From assembly GCF_020144665.1 (NCBI RefSeq), contig NZ_JAAHBQ010000030.1:1-61601 (forward strand): a stretch of DNA of 61,601 nt, written 5' to 3'. The notes beneath the pieces were generated by a model, which was not told where the DNA came from, searched no databases, and was given only the letters and a program-made list of their open reading frames with translations. This document shows positions 1 through 9,632 of this stretch, piece after piece. This stretch comes from Oscillatoria salina IIICB1 (lineage in GTDB: Bacteria > Cyanobacteriota > Cyanobacteriia > Cyanobacteriales > SIO1D9). Within the stretch, counting starts at the first letter, position 1. The number at the start of each line of letters is the position of its first letter. The translations under genes were made by a program, and so were the position numbers.

Positions 1-43
1 TTGTATTTTACTTGTCATTAAAGAATTAATAACTAGAAAATAA

Positions 44-62
44 TGGGAGCAAGATGCTCCCA
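44..62. repeat. Hairpin downstream of chlD, REP-like family
   Basis: A perfect 7-bp stem (TGGGAGC / GCTCCCA) around the loop AAGAT. It lies 26 bp beyond the chlD stop, and on the minus strand it is followed by the T-rich stretch TTATTTTC, so it may terminate chlD. The same AAGAT loop with different but complementary stems occurs at 7218-7234 and 13560-13576. Confidence 0.6.
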
Positions 63-88
63 CGAAGAAGAATTTTCCTCTTTTAAGA

Positions 89-2131
89 TTAGCGGACAGA
101 AGCGATCGCGTCTTTGGTCATGGCAGCGATCGCGCGATCGGTGGCTTTGGGTAAATGATAGTATTTACCTCCGGCTTGTTTTGCCAATTCTTTCGCAAAG
201 CCCGTAGACACGAACTTATTTTCGGTGTCGATGACTAACATTTGCATTCCTAAAGCCCGAATTCTCGCCGCAATGTCTAACAATTCTCCTTTGATATCCG
301 GTTTCTCTCCTTCTGGGAGCGTGTCAACATCGCCGAGAGAACGAGCTAAGGGAATATTACCGCGTCCATCAGTAATCGCGACAATGACAACTTGACCGAT
401 ATCTCCCGACATTTGAGCATTTGTCCCGACGTGAACTGCACTGGAAAGTCCGTGTGCGAGAGGTGAACCGCCTCCACAAGGCATTTTTTCCAAACGCGAT
501 CGCGCCATTGTAATCGAACGAGTTGGAGGTAACAAAACTTCCGCTTGTTCCCCCCGAAAGGGAATTAACGCCACCATGTCGCGATTTTCGTAAGCTTCGG
601 TAAGTAAGCGCAAAACAGCGCCTTTGGCTGACTGCATCCGATTTAACGCCATCGAACCCGAAGCATCCACCACAAAGATAATCAACGCCCCGGCTTTTCT
701 GGCTAGGCGTTTTGAGCGAATATCACCCGTTTCCACAATCACCTGGCGATTTGGATAACGCTGACGACGTGCTTTCTGATAAGGTGCAGCCGCGCGTAAC
801 GTAGCATCCACGGCGATTCGGCGTACTTTGCCTTTCGGTAACATCGGCTTCACGTAACGTCCCCGATCTTCCGAGAAAATAATGCTGCGACTGCCTGATT
901 TTCCTTGGCGTTTCGCCATTTGCGCGAAATACAACACGCTGGGATCGAGAATTACCCCTTCCGAATCAAAGACAAATTCTTCAGGAATTCCCGGCGGTTC
1001 TTGTTCCGGCTCCTCATTATTTTCCTCTTCTTGCTCGTCTTGTTCTTGTTCAGACTCATTTTGAGGTTCTTCCTCTTGGGGAGGCGGTGGTGGCGGCGGT
1101 GGCGGCTCCTCTGGAGGCGTTTCGATGAGGGTGGAGCGCGGCACGATTACCAATTCTACTGCTCTGCGTAAATCTTCCGCGTTAACGCTGTTGCGTCCTT
1201 CTAAAGCTGCGGCTGCTTTCGCTACTCGCACCGCAAATAATTCAGCCCGATGTCCTTGTACGCCACCACGAATGGCTTCTTGGACTAAATAGCTAATTTG
1301 TTCTCGGTTAATTTGGACATCTTTGAGCCATTCTCTAGCTAAGATAATTTGGGTTCTCAGGTCGTCAATTTCTTCATCATACTTGCGGAGGAAGTCTTGA
1401 GCCGAGGTAGCAAATTCGATCGCTTGCGTCACTGCTTGGACTCGCCGATCTAAAGATAAAATGCCATCAGCCGAGAGGGTAATAGCAATTCTGTCGAGTA
1501 AATGTTCTCGCAGGGGACCTTCTTCGGGGTTGTAGGTAGCGATAAGTAAAGGTTTGCAGGGATGTTCGATGCTAATCCCTTCTCTTTCAATACGGTTGCG
1601 TCCCTCGGTAAGTACAGTTAGCAATTGATTGGCGATTTGGTCGTCGAGGAGGTTAATTTCATCGACATACAAAACGCCTCGATGGGCTTGGGCTAACAAT
1701 CCTGGTTGAAAGACCGATTCGCCTTGTTGAACCGATTTTTCGACATCTACGGAACCTAAAAGTCGGTCTTCGGTGACTCCGAGGGGTACTTGGACGAAAG
1801 GGGCGGGAATAATTTCCGTGGAGTAAGTTGGTGGTTCGGTAGTAGCGCTAGAACCATTTTGCGTACCATCTCTTGACAACTGCGCCCTTTCCTGTTCCCA
1901 TTCTGCCACCGAACAGTTAAAAGGCGACTCACAGACAACTTCAATCGGCGGTAACAAAGAATGGATCGCCCGCGCCATTACTGATTTTGCCGTACCGCGA
2001 CGACCAGCGATCGCTACTCCTCCCAATCCGGGATCGATTGCGGCTAACAACAAAGCGAGTTTGATCGCTTCTTGTCCCACTACAGCCGTCAGGGGAAAAC
2101 TTGGTTTGGCAGTCAATGTATTTGCAGGCAT
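89..2131 (-). CDS. chlD: Magnesium chelatase subunit D (ChlD)
   Basis: ChlD is the platform subunit of the ChlI-ChlD-ChlH complex that inserts Mg2+ into protoporphyrin IX, the first committed step of chlorophyll synthesis in the cytosol. The N-terminal AAA+ domain carries GRRGTAKS (about residues 43-50) and a Walker B-like VDEINLL. Next comes the typical acidic, proline-rich linker with a run of nine or so prolines, then a C-terminal von Willebrand A domain with the MIDAS motif DASGS near residue 489. About 680 aa is normal for the family. An upstream GTG at 2143 would add four residues; I prefer the ATG at 2131. It is transcribed towards the left edge, with a terminator-like hairpin after it. 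Confidence 0.96.
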   Translation of the reverse strand: MPANTLTAKPSFPLTAVVGQEAIKLALLLAAIDPGLGGVAIAGRRGTAKSVMARAIHSLLPPIEVVCESPFNCSVAEWEQERAQLSRDGTQNGSSATTEPPTYSTEIIPAPFVQVPLGVTEDRLLGSVDVEKSVQQGESVFQPGLLAQAHRGVLYVDEINLLDDQIANQLLTVLTEGRNRIEREGISIEHPCKPLLIATYNPEEGPLREHLLDRIAITLSADGILSLDRRVQAVTQAIEFATSAQDFLRKYDEEIDDLRTQIILAREWLKDVQINREQISYLVQEAIRGGVQGHRAELFAVRVAKAAAALEGRNSVNAEDLRRAVELVIVPRSTLIETPPEEPPPPPPPPPQEEEPQNESEQEQDEQEEENNEEPEQEPPGIPEEFVFDSEGVILDPSVLYFAQMAKRQGKSGSRSIIFSEDRGRYVKPMLPKGKVRRIAVDATLRAAAPYQKARRQRYPNRQVIVETGDIRSKRLARKAGALIIFVVDASGSMALNRMQSAKGAVLRLLTEAYENRDMVALIPFRGEQAEVLLPPTRSITMARSRLEKMPCGGGSPLAHGLSSAVHVGTNAQMSGDIGQVVIVAITDGRGNIPLARSLGDVDTLPEGEKPDIKGELLDIAARIRALGMQMLVIDTENKFVSTGFAKELAKQAGGKYYHLPKATDRAIAAMTKDAIASVR

Positions 2132-2429
2132 AGGATTTCGCACTTAGCACCTCAGCTTTCTCAGCTTACCAAAGTTTGTGGTGCGCGCGATCGCCCGCTT
2201 CCTCTCGGCAATCTTCATCAAAACTTCATCAAACTAGTCTTTATTTTAAGTTAATTTATATAGTTGTTTGGGTAAATCAGCAAATTTACTGACAAAAATC
2301 TGTAAATAGAAAATTTTTTGTGTATTTAATATCTAATTAATAAGCTGTACTTATCTCAAAAAAACGATCTAGGTAAGCAGCAATCAGCTTGTAATTCAGC
2401 ATTTACCTCGTTTTCGGAGTTCAATATCT

Positions 2430-3341
2430 ATGAGTGTATTTCGCACAGCCAAAAACTTAGTCCAGTTTTCGGTAACTGTCACTGGTTTAACTCTCTTAGG
2501 ACTAGCAATCTCTGAGTCGGCTCGGGCAGCTAGTTTCACCGTGGGCGGTTATACTTGGGACGAAGCTAATACCGTCACTACCGCAGAAGTAGTTGAAGGT
2601 GATTTAGCTTTTGACCTCGGTTTCCGAACTGCATTTAATCCTGGATCTAGCTTCGATCCTAGTAAAAGTATCGGTCAATTGTTAGGATTTGAATCTGGTG
2701 GTCCGAGTGCTACTTCTGTACCCTTTCCTGACTCGAATAGCACTGAAGCATTACCAAATGTTGACCGCGCAACCATCGAACTAAGTTGGGGAGGACTACT
2801 GTTACCTAACTTCGATGGCGAAGATTTTGTCATTTATGAAGCTGGTAGCGCTACTTCTCCAGAAGGTTTTAGTGTCTCAGTATTTAACACTTTAACTAAT
2901 GAATGGACGAACAAACGTTACGAATTTTTCGATAGTTTCGATCAACCAAATGGCGTTCTCGCGACAGCTTTCGACTTCGATGATTTTGGCTTGGATAGCG
3001 ATGCGTTAATTTCCGCTATTCGCATTACTAATTTGTTTAACTCGGAAGCTGCTAATGGTGCAGATAAAGTTGACGATCCTTCCGGAGAAGGTAATGTTTT
3101 ATTTGCTGGAGATGCGGGTTATGAAGATGGTTTTGCCTTGCTAAATACAGCAAATGGAAGCGAATATCCTACGGGTTCTTTGGATACAGATTTGGTTTAC
3201 TTAGCAGGTTTACACGATATAATTTCTTCTGAACCAACTGACCCCACTGACCCCACACCAGTTCCCGAACCAACTTCTGTTTTGAGTTTACTCGCTTTTG
3301 GTTTGGTTAGTGTTAGTTCATTTTGGCAGCGTAAAAAGTGA
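2430..3341 (+). CDS. PEP-CTERM sorting-domain exported protein
   Basis: This is a secreted protein with an N-terminal signal peptide (hydrophobic core about residues 13-30, cleavage probably near ARA-AS). The C-terminal sorting tag has VPEPTS, a hydrophobic stretch and a basic QRKK end. PEP-CTERM tags are recognised by exosortase, which processes proteins at the membrane on their way to the surface or extracellular matrix. The body between them (about 230 aa) is rich in Asp, Ser and Gly and shows no domain I recognise. A TDPTDPTP linker precedes the tag. The ATG at 2430 has a GGAG 11 bases upstream. The roughly 290 bp between chlD and this gene are AT-rich and hold nothing else I can identify. 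Confidence 0.85.
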   Translation: MSVFRTAKNLVQFSVTVTGLTLLGLAISESARAASFTVGGYTWDEANTVTTAEVVEGDLAFDLGFRTAFNPGSSFDPSKSIGQLLGFESGGPSATSVPFPDSNSTEALPNVDRATIELSWGGLLLPNFDGEDFVIYEAGSATSPEGFSVSVFNTLTNEWTNKRYEFFDSFDQPNGVLATAFDFDDFGLDSDALISAIRITNLFNSEAANGADKVDDPSGEGNVLFAGDAGYEDGFALLNTANGSEYPTGSLDTDLVYLAGLHDIISSEPTDPTDPTPVPEPTSVLSLLAFGLVSVSSFWQRKK

Positions 3342-3347
3342 TCGGTT

Positions 3348-3375
3348 GTAGAGACGTTGTCAGCAACGTCTCTAC
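3348..3375. repeat. Perfect 12-bp hairpin after the PEP-CTERM gene
   Basis: The arms GTAGAGACGTTG (3348-3359) and CAACGTCTCTAC (3364-3375) pair perfectly around TCAG, 7 bp after the stop codon. There is no long T-tract, so it may be a weak terminator or a dispersed palindrome. It begins with GTAG, as do the other REP-like elements here. Confidence 0.65.
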
Positions 3376-3537
3376 TTCGTAGTATGTTCAGGTCTCGTTT
3401 GAAAACACTATCAATGGCTGTTTAGACAAATTCTAACTTTTGGCTGTTGTCAGACAAAACCGAGCCATCGGAAACTAAAGTTGAGAGCGATCGATCGCTG
3501 TGAGGCGATCGCCAACAGCTAGTGGAAAAGGTGGCAA

Positions 3538-4452
3538 GTGAAGATTAAAACTATATTTGAGCTACTTAAGGAAACATTTCAAGAGTGGCAGGAAGATAAA
3601 ACACCGCGACTGGCGGCAGCTTTAGCTTATTATACGGTTTTCTCGTTAGCACCCTTGTTAATTATTGCGATCGCGATCGCGGGCGCAATTTTCGGCGAAG
3701 AAGCTGCTAGAGGCGAAATTGTCGGACAAATTCAAGGTTTAGTCGGACAAAATGGCGCAGAAGTAATTCAAACAGCGATCGAAAATGCTAATCAACCCGA
3801 TTTGCGTAATACGGCTTCTTTAATTAGTATAATCGTGCTTTTGTTTGGTGCTTCTGGTGTTTTTGCTCAACTTCAAGATGCACTTAATACTGTTTGGGAA
3901 GTTAAACCTAAACCGGGACGAGGGATAAAGAATTTTATTAGAAAGCGGTTATTATCTTTCTCTGCGGTGCTAGGAATTGGTTTTTTATTAATGGTATCTC
4001 TCATAGTTAATGCGGCTTTAGCTGGTTTAAGCACTTATCTGAGCGAATTAGTTCCCGGCATAGATCTTCTCTGGCAAATTCTCAATTTTTTGCTTTCTTT
4101 TGCAATTATTACCTTTCTCTTTGCGTTACTTTATAAATATCTTCCCGATGTAAAAATTCAATGGAGTGATGTTTGGATTGGTGCGGCAATCACTTCTTTA
4201 CTATTTACCATTGGTAAATTTATTTTAGGAGCATATTTAGGTAGAGGTAGTTTTGGCTCAACTTACGGTGCGGCTGGTTCGTTAGTAATTGTTTTAGCTT
4301 GGGTTTACTATTCAGCCCAAATTCTCTTTTTCGGTGCAGAATTTACTCAAGTATATGCGAGAAGATATGGTTCGCAAATTGTTCCTGACGAACATTCGAT
4401 GCGCGTAACTGAAGCAGAAAGGGCAAAACAAGGAATGCACCGCGATCGCTGA
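3538..4452 (+). CDS. YihY/BrkB family inner-membrane protein (copy 1)
   Basis: A polytopic membrane protein of the YihY/virulence-factor-BrkB family (304 aa, usual length about 300). Family hallmarks are the AAALAYYTVFSLAP segment near residue 27, about six hydrophobic helices, and the STYGAAGS ... AWVYYSAQILFFGAEF block near the C-terminus. The function is not established; transport and envelope roles have been suggested, and the old label 'ribonuclease BN' is wrong. The start is GTG, preceded by GGTGG. A paralogue follows after 155 bp in the same orientation, so the pair arose by tandem duplication. Confidence 0.9.
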   Translation: MKIKTIFELLKETFQEWQEDKTPRLAAALAYYTVFSLAPLLIIAIAIAGAIFGEEAARGEIVGQIQGLVGQNGAEVIQTAIENANQPDLRNTASLISIIVLLFGASGVFAQLQDALNTVWEVKPKPGRGIKNFIRKRLLSFSAVLGIGFLLMVSLIVNAALAGLSTYLSELVPGIDLLWQILNFLLSFAIITFLFALLYKYLPDVKIQWSDVWIGAAITSLLFTIGKFILGAYLGRGSFGSTYGAAGSLVIVLAWVYYSAQILFFGAEFTQVYARRYGSQIVPDEHSMRVTEAERAKQGMHRDR

Positions 4453-4607
4453 AAACTTAGAGCAAATTTTGTGATTGAGCTAAGTGAATCAAATTGGGGA
4501 AATTTAACCCGAAAATTAGCTAATTTTTTCGCTCGGAACCAGACAAATTTATCTTAAGAAAATGGGGTGCAATCAAAGTATAGTCAAAAAAGTATAGGGA
4601 AAGAATA

Positions 4608-5519
4608 ATGAGTCCAAAAAATATTTTCGGACTATTAAAAGAAGCATTCAGTGAATGGCAAAAAGATAAAGCCTCCAGGCTAGCAGCAGCTTTAGCCTAT
4701 TATACCGTGTTTTCTCTCGCACCAGTGGTAATTATCGCCGTGGCGATCGCGGGTTCGATTTTTGGTGCAGAAGCCGCTAGAGGCGAAATTGTCGGGCAAA
4801 TTCAAGGGTTAGTTGGTGAAGCTGGTGCAGAGGTAATTGAAACCGCCATTGAAAATGCTAACCAACCCGATCTTAAAAATGTTGCCTCATTTTTTAGCAT
4901 TATTTTACTTTTATTTGGTGCTTCAGGCGTATTTGCCGAATTACAAGATTCGCTCAATACTGTTTGGAATGTTAAAGCTAAACCGGGGCGGGGTATTACT
5001 AATTTCGTGAGAAAGCGAATTTTGTCTTTTGCAATGGTTTTAGGAATCGGTTTTTTGCTGTTAGTATCTTTGGTGATTAGTGCGGCTATATCTGCTTTGA
5101 GTAATTATCCGCAAAGTTTACTAACAGGCTTTGAATTTATGGGGCAATTTATCAATATAATAGTTTCTTTTGGCGTAATTACACTTTTGTTTGCGCTAAT
5201 TTATAAATACCTACCTGATGTGAAAATTAAATGGAGCGATGTCAGAATTGGTGCAATTATTACTGCTTTGTTATTTACTCTCGGTAAATATATAATTGGT
5301 TTGTATTTAGGCAGAGGAAGTTTTGCTTCAACTTACGGTGCGGCTGGTTCGGTAATTATTATTTTGGCTTGGGTGTATTATTCGGCACAAATTCTTTTCT
5401 TCGGCGCTGAATTTACCCAAGTTTATGCTCGAAAATATGGTTCGCAAATTATGCCCGATCGCCATTCAGTTTCGGTTACTCGCCCGAAAAGTGCAAGACA
5501 AGGGATTGAAAGAAATTAA
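4608..5519 (+). CDS. YihY/BrkB family inner-membrane protein (copy 2)
   Basis: A paralogue of the preceding gene, with the same length (303 aa), the same N-terminal LAAALAYYTVFSLAP block and the same C-terminal GAAGS/AWVYYSAQILFFGAEF block. Divergence is concentrated in the middle helices and in the last 20 residues, so the duplication is not recent. It starts at an ATG preceded by AGGGAAAGA. The function is unknown. The 155-bp gap before it has no clear terminator, so cotranscription with copy 1 is possible. Confidence 0.9.
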   Translation: MSPKNIFGLLKEAFSEWQKDKASRLAAALAYYTVFSLAPVVIIAVAIAGSIFGAEAARGEIVGQIQGLVGEAGAEVIETAIENANQPDLKNVASFFSIILLLFGASGVFAELQDSLNTVWNVKAKPGRGITNFVRKRILSFAMVLGIGFLLLVSLVISAAISALSNYPQSLLTGFEFMGQFINIIVSFGVITLLFALIYKYLPDVKIKWSDVRIGAIITALLFTLGKYIIGLYLGRGSFASTYGAAGSVIIILAWVYYSAQILFFGAEFTQVYARKYGSQIMPDRHSVSVTRPKSARQGIERN

Positions 5520-5617
5520 CCTTCAAGATTGCAATAAAGATTGCTATAATTAAATAATAGTCAAAGAAAACTTAATCCCAATTACAAACGCCAATGCGCT
5601 AGGCTAGAGATAAGAGC

Positions 5618-6856
5618 TTGGTAATAGTGAACGTGCTGCTAAATCGATTTTTGATTGTTCGTTTGACTCTGGGAGCAATTGTTTTAGCTTCCTTGAGTAG
5701 TTGTAGCGGTGGAGATGCAGAAAAATGGTTTGCTGCCGATCCGCAGTTAAAAGAAAACCAACCAGTTATTGCTAGTTCTCCGGAAACCGATCGACCCACC
5801 CAAAGTACAACTAAACTACCGGATGATTTTCCGCAACAAATTCCTCTTTATCCCCAGGCAAAAATACTCAATGTTAAGTCAGAAGATACGTTGGGGAAAG
5901 TCCAAATTCTTTGGGCTTCTGCCGCTCCTAGTAACGAAATCGAACAGTTTTATCAAGAACAATTTCAGTCGGATAATTGGGAGATTGTTCAAGAATTTAC
6001 GGCTGCGAATAATAGCGATGAAAAAACGGCGATCGCGCGTCAGGGTGAGTTACAGGTAAAAGTTGCAGTTGCTTCACCGACAAGTGAATCTTCCTCAGAA
6101 GCAGAAGGGGCGACAACTTTTGCGCTGGAGTATCAGCAAGGAACAAATGTGGCAACAGCAGAGACAGAAAATCCGGAACCAGAAGCGGAAAATACCACCA
6201 CAGAAAGTGAGTTTACTGACTTAGAACAAATCCCCGAAATAACTCAAAAATATATCCAAGATTTAGCTAATTTAGGTGTTTTCGATCTCGACGGAAACTT
6301 TGAACCAAATAAAACAATTACGCGCCGCGAATATGTCGAATGGTTAGTTAAAGCTAACAATCTTTTTTATCAGAATAATCCCGGTAAACAAGTGCGTTTG
6401 AGTAGTACGGTTAATCAACCTGCATTTGCAGACGTTCCTACCTCAGATCCTGGTTTTCCGGAAATTCAAGGTTTAGCAGAAGCAGGGATTATTCCCTCTC
6501 GATTGACGGGAGATGGTGTAGCCGTGCAATTTCGCCCGAATGCACCGCTAACCAGGGAAGCATTGATTGCTTGGAAAGTACCGTTAGATAGTCGTTCCGG
6601 CTTACCTACAGCTTCGATAGAGGCAATTGAGAAAACCTGGGGTTTCCAAGATGCAGCGAAAATCGATCCAAAAGTGCAGCGATCGCTACTCGCGGATTTT
6701 CAAAATGGCGAACAAGCAAACGTGAGACGGGTGTTTGGTTACACTACTTTGTTTCAACCTCAAAAACCCGTTACTCGTGCCGAAGCTGCTACAGCTTTGT
6801 GGTATTTTGGCTATCAAGGTGAGGGAATTTCGGCGGCGGATGTCAGTACAAATTAA
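5618..6856 (+). CDS. SLH-domain lipoprotein
   Basis: The N-terminus is a lipoprotein signal: a hydrophobic run ending LASLSSC-S, with the lipobox Cys at about residue 29, so the protein is probably anchored in the periplasm or outer membrane. Residues about 60-150 form a globular region with IPLYPQAKIL, and a low-complexity Glu/Thr linker follows. The C-terminal half (about 195-405) holds SLH-type repeats (ITRREYVEWLVKANN, LTREALIAW, VTRAEAATALWYFGY). Such domains attach proteins to peptidoglycan or secondary polymers. The start is TTG at 5618; a GTG at 5627 is an alternative that keeps the signal peptide. Confidence 0.8.
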   Translation: MVIVNVLLNRFLIVRLTLGAIVLASLSSCSGGDAEKWFAADPQLKENQPVIASSPETDRPTQSTTKLPDDFPQQIPLYPQAKILNVKSEDTLGKVQILWASAAPSNEIEQFYQEQFQSDNWEIVQEFTAANNSDEKTAIARQGELQVKVAVASPTSESSSEAEGATTFALEYQQGTNVATAETENPEPEAENTTTESEFTDLEQIPEITQKYIQDLANLGVFDLDGNFEPNKTITRREYVEWLVKANNLFYQNNPGKQVRLSSTVNQPAFADVPTSDPGFPEIQGLAEAGIIPSRLTGDGVAVQFRPNAPLTREALIAWKVPLDSRSGLPTASIEAIEKTWGFQDAAKIDPKVQRSLLADFQNGEQANVRRVFGYTTLFQPQKPVTRAEAATALWYFGYQGEGISAADVSTN

Positions 6857-6937
6857 TAGTACAGTTCGTAGTTGGGTTTTAGCGTTGATTTTTTTAGGAG
6901 TGAAATAAATTGAATATTTTTCGGTTTTTTCTGGGAT

Positions 6938-7197
6938 GAAAGAGCGCTAAAGCGCTTACTACGAACGCTGATTTTTGGGGAAATTTCCCGGTTTTTTAGG
7001 AGTGAAATGAAAGAGCGCTAAAGCGCTTACTACGAGCGCTGATTTTTTGGGAAATTTCCCGGTTTTTTAGGAGTGAAATGAAAGAGCGCTAAAGCGCTTA
7101 CTACGAGCGCTGATTTTTTGGGAAATTTCCCGGTTTTTTAGGAGTGAAATGAAAGAGCGCTAAAGCGCTCACTACGAACGCTGATTTTCGGGAAATA
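6938..7197. repeat. 71-bp tandem repeat array, about 3.7 copies
   Basis: Units begin (GAAAGAGCGC) at 6938, 7009, 7080 and 7151, an exact 71-bp period with very few substitutions. Each full unit contains the palindrome AGCGCT-AA-AGCGCT followed by ACTACGA, and a second perfect palindrome GGGAAATTTCCC (6978-6989, 7049-7060, 7120-7131). The last copy degenerates after GGGAAAT. A partial ancestral flank (TTTTTTTAGGAGTGAAAT) also occurs at about 6888-6908. No coding sequence is included. Confidence 0.9.
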
Positions 7198-7217
7198 GAA
7201 AGTAGAAAAATAAATCA

Positions 7218-7234
7218 GCGAGCAAGATGCTCGC
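7218..7234. repeat. Hairpin with AAGAT loop, REP-like family
   Basis: GCGAGC (7218-7223), loop AAGAT, GCTCGC (7229-7234). It ends 7 bp upstream of the M42 peptidase start codon and could affect its translation. The stem is a compensatory variant of those at 44-62 and 13560-13576. Confidence 0.6.
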
Positions 7235-7241
7235 ACTCTAA

Positions 7242-8291
7242 ATGTTAAATTACGATCGCCTGTTTGAAACGATAGAAGAATTGGTGCTACATCATTCTCC
7301 AAGCGGTGTGGAGAAGGAAATTGACGAGTTACTGCTAAAAAAATTTTCGGCTTTGGGAGTGGAAACTTGGCAGGATCGCGCTGGAAATATCATTGCGAAA
7401 ATTCCAGGTGAAAGTAGTAATGATGCTGATGCGATCGCGATTACCGGACACAAAGACGAAATTGGTGCTATTGTCAAAAGTATCGACCTTGAAGGCTGTT
7501 TATCTATTCGTAAATTAGGCGGTTCTTTTCCCTGGATTTATGGCGAAGGAGTGGTCGATATTCTCGGCGGCAAGCAAACAATTAGCGGCATACTTTCTTT
7601 TGGTTCGCGTCACGTTTCCCACGAATCTCCGCAGAAAGAACAACAAGAAGATGTTGCTTTACGTTGGGAAAATGTTTGGGTAGAAACGAAACTTACTCCT
7701 GACGAATTAGCCACCGCCGGAGTTCGTCCTGGAAGTCGAGTTGTGGTGGGAAAACATCGGAAAAAACCAATTCGTTTGGGAGATTATATCGGTAGCTATA
7801 CTTTGGATAATAAAGCTTCCGTGGCAATTTTATTAGCTCTTGCTGAAGCAATTAAACAACCAGCAGTTGATGTTTATTTAGTTGCTTCTGCGAAAGAAGA
7901 AGTTGGTGCAATTGGGGCTTTATATTTTACCCAAAATCAACCTTTAGATGCGTTAATTGCTTTAGAAATTTGCCCTTTATCTTCCGAGTATCCAATTCAA
8001 CCAGGAAGCGAACCAGTGTTATTATCACAAGATAGCTATGGCATTTACGACGAAGGTTTGAATCGAGAATTACAACAAGCAGCAGAAAAAGCCGAGACGG
8101 GACTACAATTTGCGGCAATTAGCGGTTTTGGGAGCGATGCTTCCATTGCGATGAAATTCGGTCATGTCGCTCGCGCTGCTTGCTTAAGCTTTCCCACCGA
8201 AAACACTCACGGTTACGAAATTGCCCATCTCGGCGCGATCGCTAACTGTATCAGGATTCTGCAAACTTATTGCCAAATGCTGAGGAACTAA
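7242..8291 (+). CDS. M42 family metallopeptidase (glutamyl/deblocking aminopeptidase type)
   Basis: A di-metal aminopeptidase of the M42 (PepA/FrvX) family, probably cytosolic and acting on N-termini of peptides. Visible family motifs are GHKDEIGAIV near residue 69 (first metal His/Asp), DNKASVA (bridging Asp), AKEEVGAIGA (catalytic Glu pair) and a C-terminal HGYEIAHLGAI that supplies the last His. The length of 349 aa is normal. The start is ATG at 7242, with a small hairpin immediately upstream. Its last 4 bp overlap the stop of the convergent SH3 gene. Confidence 0.88.
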   Translation: MLNYDRLFETIEELVLHHSPSGVEKEIDELLLKKFSALGVETWQDRAGNIIAKIPGESSNDADAIAITGHKDEIGAIVKSIDLEGCLSIRKLGGSFPWIYGEGVVDILGGKQTISGILSFGSRHVSHESPQKEQQEDVALRWENVWVETKLTPDELATAGVRPGSRVVVGKHRKKPIRLGDYIGSYTLDNKASVAILLALAEAIKQPAVDVYLVASAKEEVGAIGALYFTQNQPLDALIALEICPLSSEYPIQPGSEPVLLSQDSYGIYDEGLNRELQQAAEKAETGLQFAAISGFGSDASIAMKFGHVARAACLSFPTENTHGYEIAHLGAIANCIRILQTYCQMLRN

Positions 8292-8923
8292 TAACAAAAA
8301 TCAATATTGCTACCTCCTGCTCTTTGACCAGAAATCCAACCTCTGCTGGGAGCAGAAATTTGATACCAAGTGCGTCCCTCACCACCTTGTTCAGTAACGC
8401 CTGTAATGGTCATTGTTTGACCTGCTTTCACCGAACCTTGGGCGGGAATTGCTCCTTCTAAAGGTTGAGGGCGAACTGCTAAATTAACTAAAGCTACGCG
8501 ACAGGAATTAACTTGTCTCGGGACGCGATTAGTCTCTCTGGTAGCAATCGGTCTAGTTGTAGTCGTTGCTCTGGGAGTAGGAAAGCTTTGTGCTTGGTTA
8601 TTATCGCACAAAGTCAGATGTCGGGCGATCGCATAACCTCCCACGGGCGAACTTACTAAAATCCAGCCGTTTGCGCCATTATCTTTGAGAACCACTGTCT
8701 CATTCTCTTGCAAAGTGTAGACCACACCACTACTCAACGAGGGAGATAAATAAATATCCGTCACTCTCGTCGCTTGACGACATTGTCCGGCGATTTCTCC
8801 TGTTTGGGCGAGTTGCAACTCGTTAGAGACTTTTTCTTCTGTCGTTGAAGCTACTGATATGTCAGCTACCGTGGCTGTTCCACCCACTAAACCACAAATT
8901 AACACTGCGAATAAGCGATTCAT
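8288..8923 (-). CDS. Secreted SH3-domain protein
   Basis: A 211-aa exported protein. It has a signal peptide with hydrophobic core FAVLICGLVGGTATV, then two bacterial SH3-like regions: about residues 45-110 (RVTDIYLSPSLSSGVVYTL, GWILVSSPVGGYAIARHLTLC) and about 140-211 (LAVRPQPLEGAIPAQGSVKAG, RTWYQISAPSRGWISGQ). A Thr/Arg-rich linker joins them. Bacterial SH3 domains usually bind cell-wall or other periplasmic ligands. It is convergent with the M42 gene, with overlapping ends. Confidence 0.8.
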   Translation of the reverse strand: MNRLFAVLICGLVGGTATVADISVASTTEEKVSNELQLAQTGEIAGQCRQATRVTDIYLSPSLSSGVVYTLQENETVVLKDNGANGWILVSSPVGGYAIARHLTLCDNNQAQSFPTPRATTTTRPIATRETNRVPRQVNSCRVALVNLAVRPQPLEGAIPAQGSVKAGQTMTITGVTEQGGEGRTWYQISAPSRGWISGQRAGGSNIDFCY

Positions 8924-9110
8924 CTATACTACCCTTGAATCTAAAATACTTTTCCCTAAAGCATATACAGCGCTACTTAATTAATGTCAATCTTTCTTTT
9001 GAGCGAGGGAATTATTTCCCCACCTGGGGATAACAATCTCAACATTCGTTCACTTTGAGACAAGCAATTTTCTAGAATAAATCCAGTAACCTACGATTTT
9101 ATCGCTAAAT

Positions 9111-9569
9111 ATGTCTAAATCTGTTGCCGATATAATGACTCCCAATCCTGTTACAGTGCAGCCGCAAACACCTCTGAAGGAAGCAATTAAACTGATTGCC
9201 GAAAAACGGATTAGCGGCTTGCCTGTGGTTAATGAAGCTGGTAAATTAGTCGGCGTAATCTCGGAAACTGACTTGATGTGGCAGGAAAAAGGTGTAGATA
9301 CGCCACCCTATATCATGTTTCTTGATAGTGTAATTTATTTGCAAAATCCTGCCCGTTATGACAAAGATATTCACAAGGCTTTGGGGCAAACTGTTGAGGA
9401 AGTGATGAGCGATAAGCCCATTACCATTAAACCAGATAAATCGCTACGAGAAGCTGCTCAATTACTCCATGAGAAAGAAATTCGCCGCTTACCAGTAGTA
9501 GATAACGAAGGTAAAGTGGTAGGAATTATCACCCGTGGGGATATTGTCCGAGCGATGGCTAGTGAATGA
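9111..9569 (+). CDS. CBS-pair protein
   Basis: A stand-alone Bateman module (152 aa) with two CBS repeats: residues about 1-65 (VADIMTPNPVTV ... GVISETDLMW) and about 90-150 (VEEVMSDKPITI ... GIITRGDIVRAM). CBS pairs bind adenine nucleotides and act as energy sensors. In cyanobacteria and chloroplasts single-pair proteins have been linked to thioredoxin regulation; no target is evident here. An NblB-like gene follows 63 bp downstream, separated by a hairpin. Confidence 0.9.
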   Translation: MSKSVADIMTPNPVTVQPQTPLKEAIKLIAEKRISGLPVVNEAGKLVGVISETDLMWQEKGVDTPPYIMFLDSVIYLQNPARYDKDIHKALGQTVEEVMSDKPITIKPDKSLREAAQLLHEKEIRRLPVVDNEGKVVGIITRGDIVRAMASE

Positions 9570-9592
9570 CAATAATAACGGATCGATTGTTT

Positions 9593-9618
9593 GTCGTTAG
9601 TTATTAGTTACTAACGAC
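9593..9618. terminator. Hairpin between the CBS and NblB-like genes
   Basis: GTCGTTAGT (9593-9601) pairs perfectly with ACTAACGAC (9610-9618) around an 8-nt AT-rich loop. No T-tract follows, so it may attenuate or stabilise mRNA rather than terminate it. Confidence 0.45.
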
Positions 9619-9632
9619 GATCGACCATAGCC

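Noticed and set aside
905-1171. 88-codon plus-strand frame inside chlD
   Set aside because: A shadow of the proline- and glutamate-rich chlD linker; it reads as Leu/Phe/Arg low complexity.
6938-7197. CRISPR array
   Set aside because: Repeats are contiguous 71-bp units without unique spacers; the same holds for the 58-bp and 217-bp arrays, and no cas genes are present.
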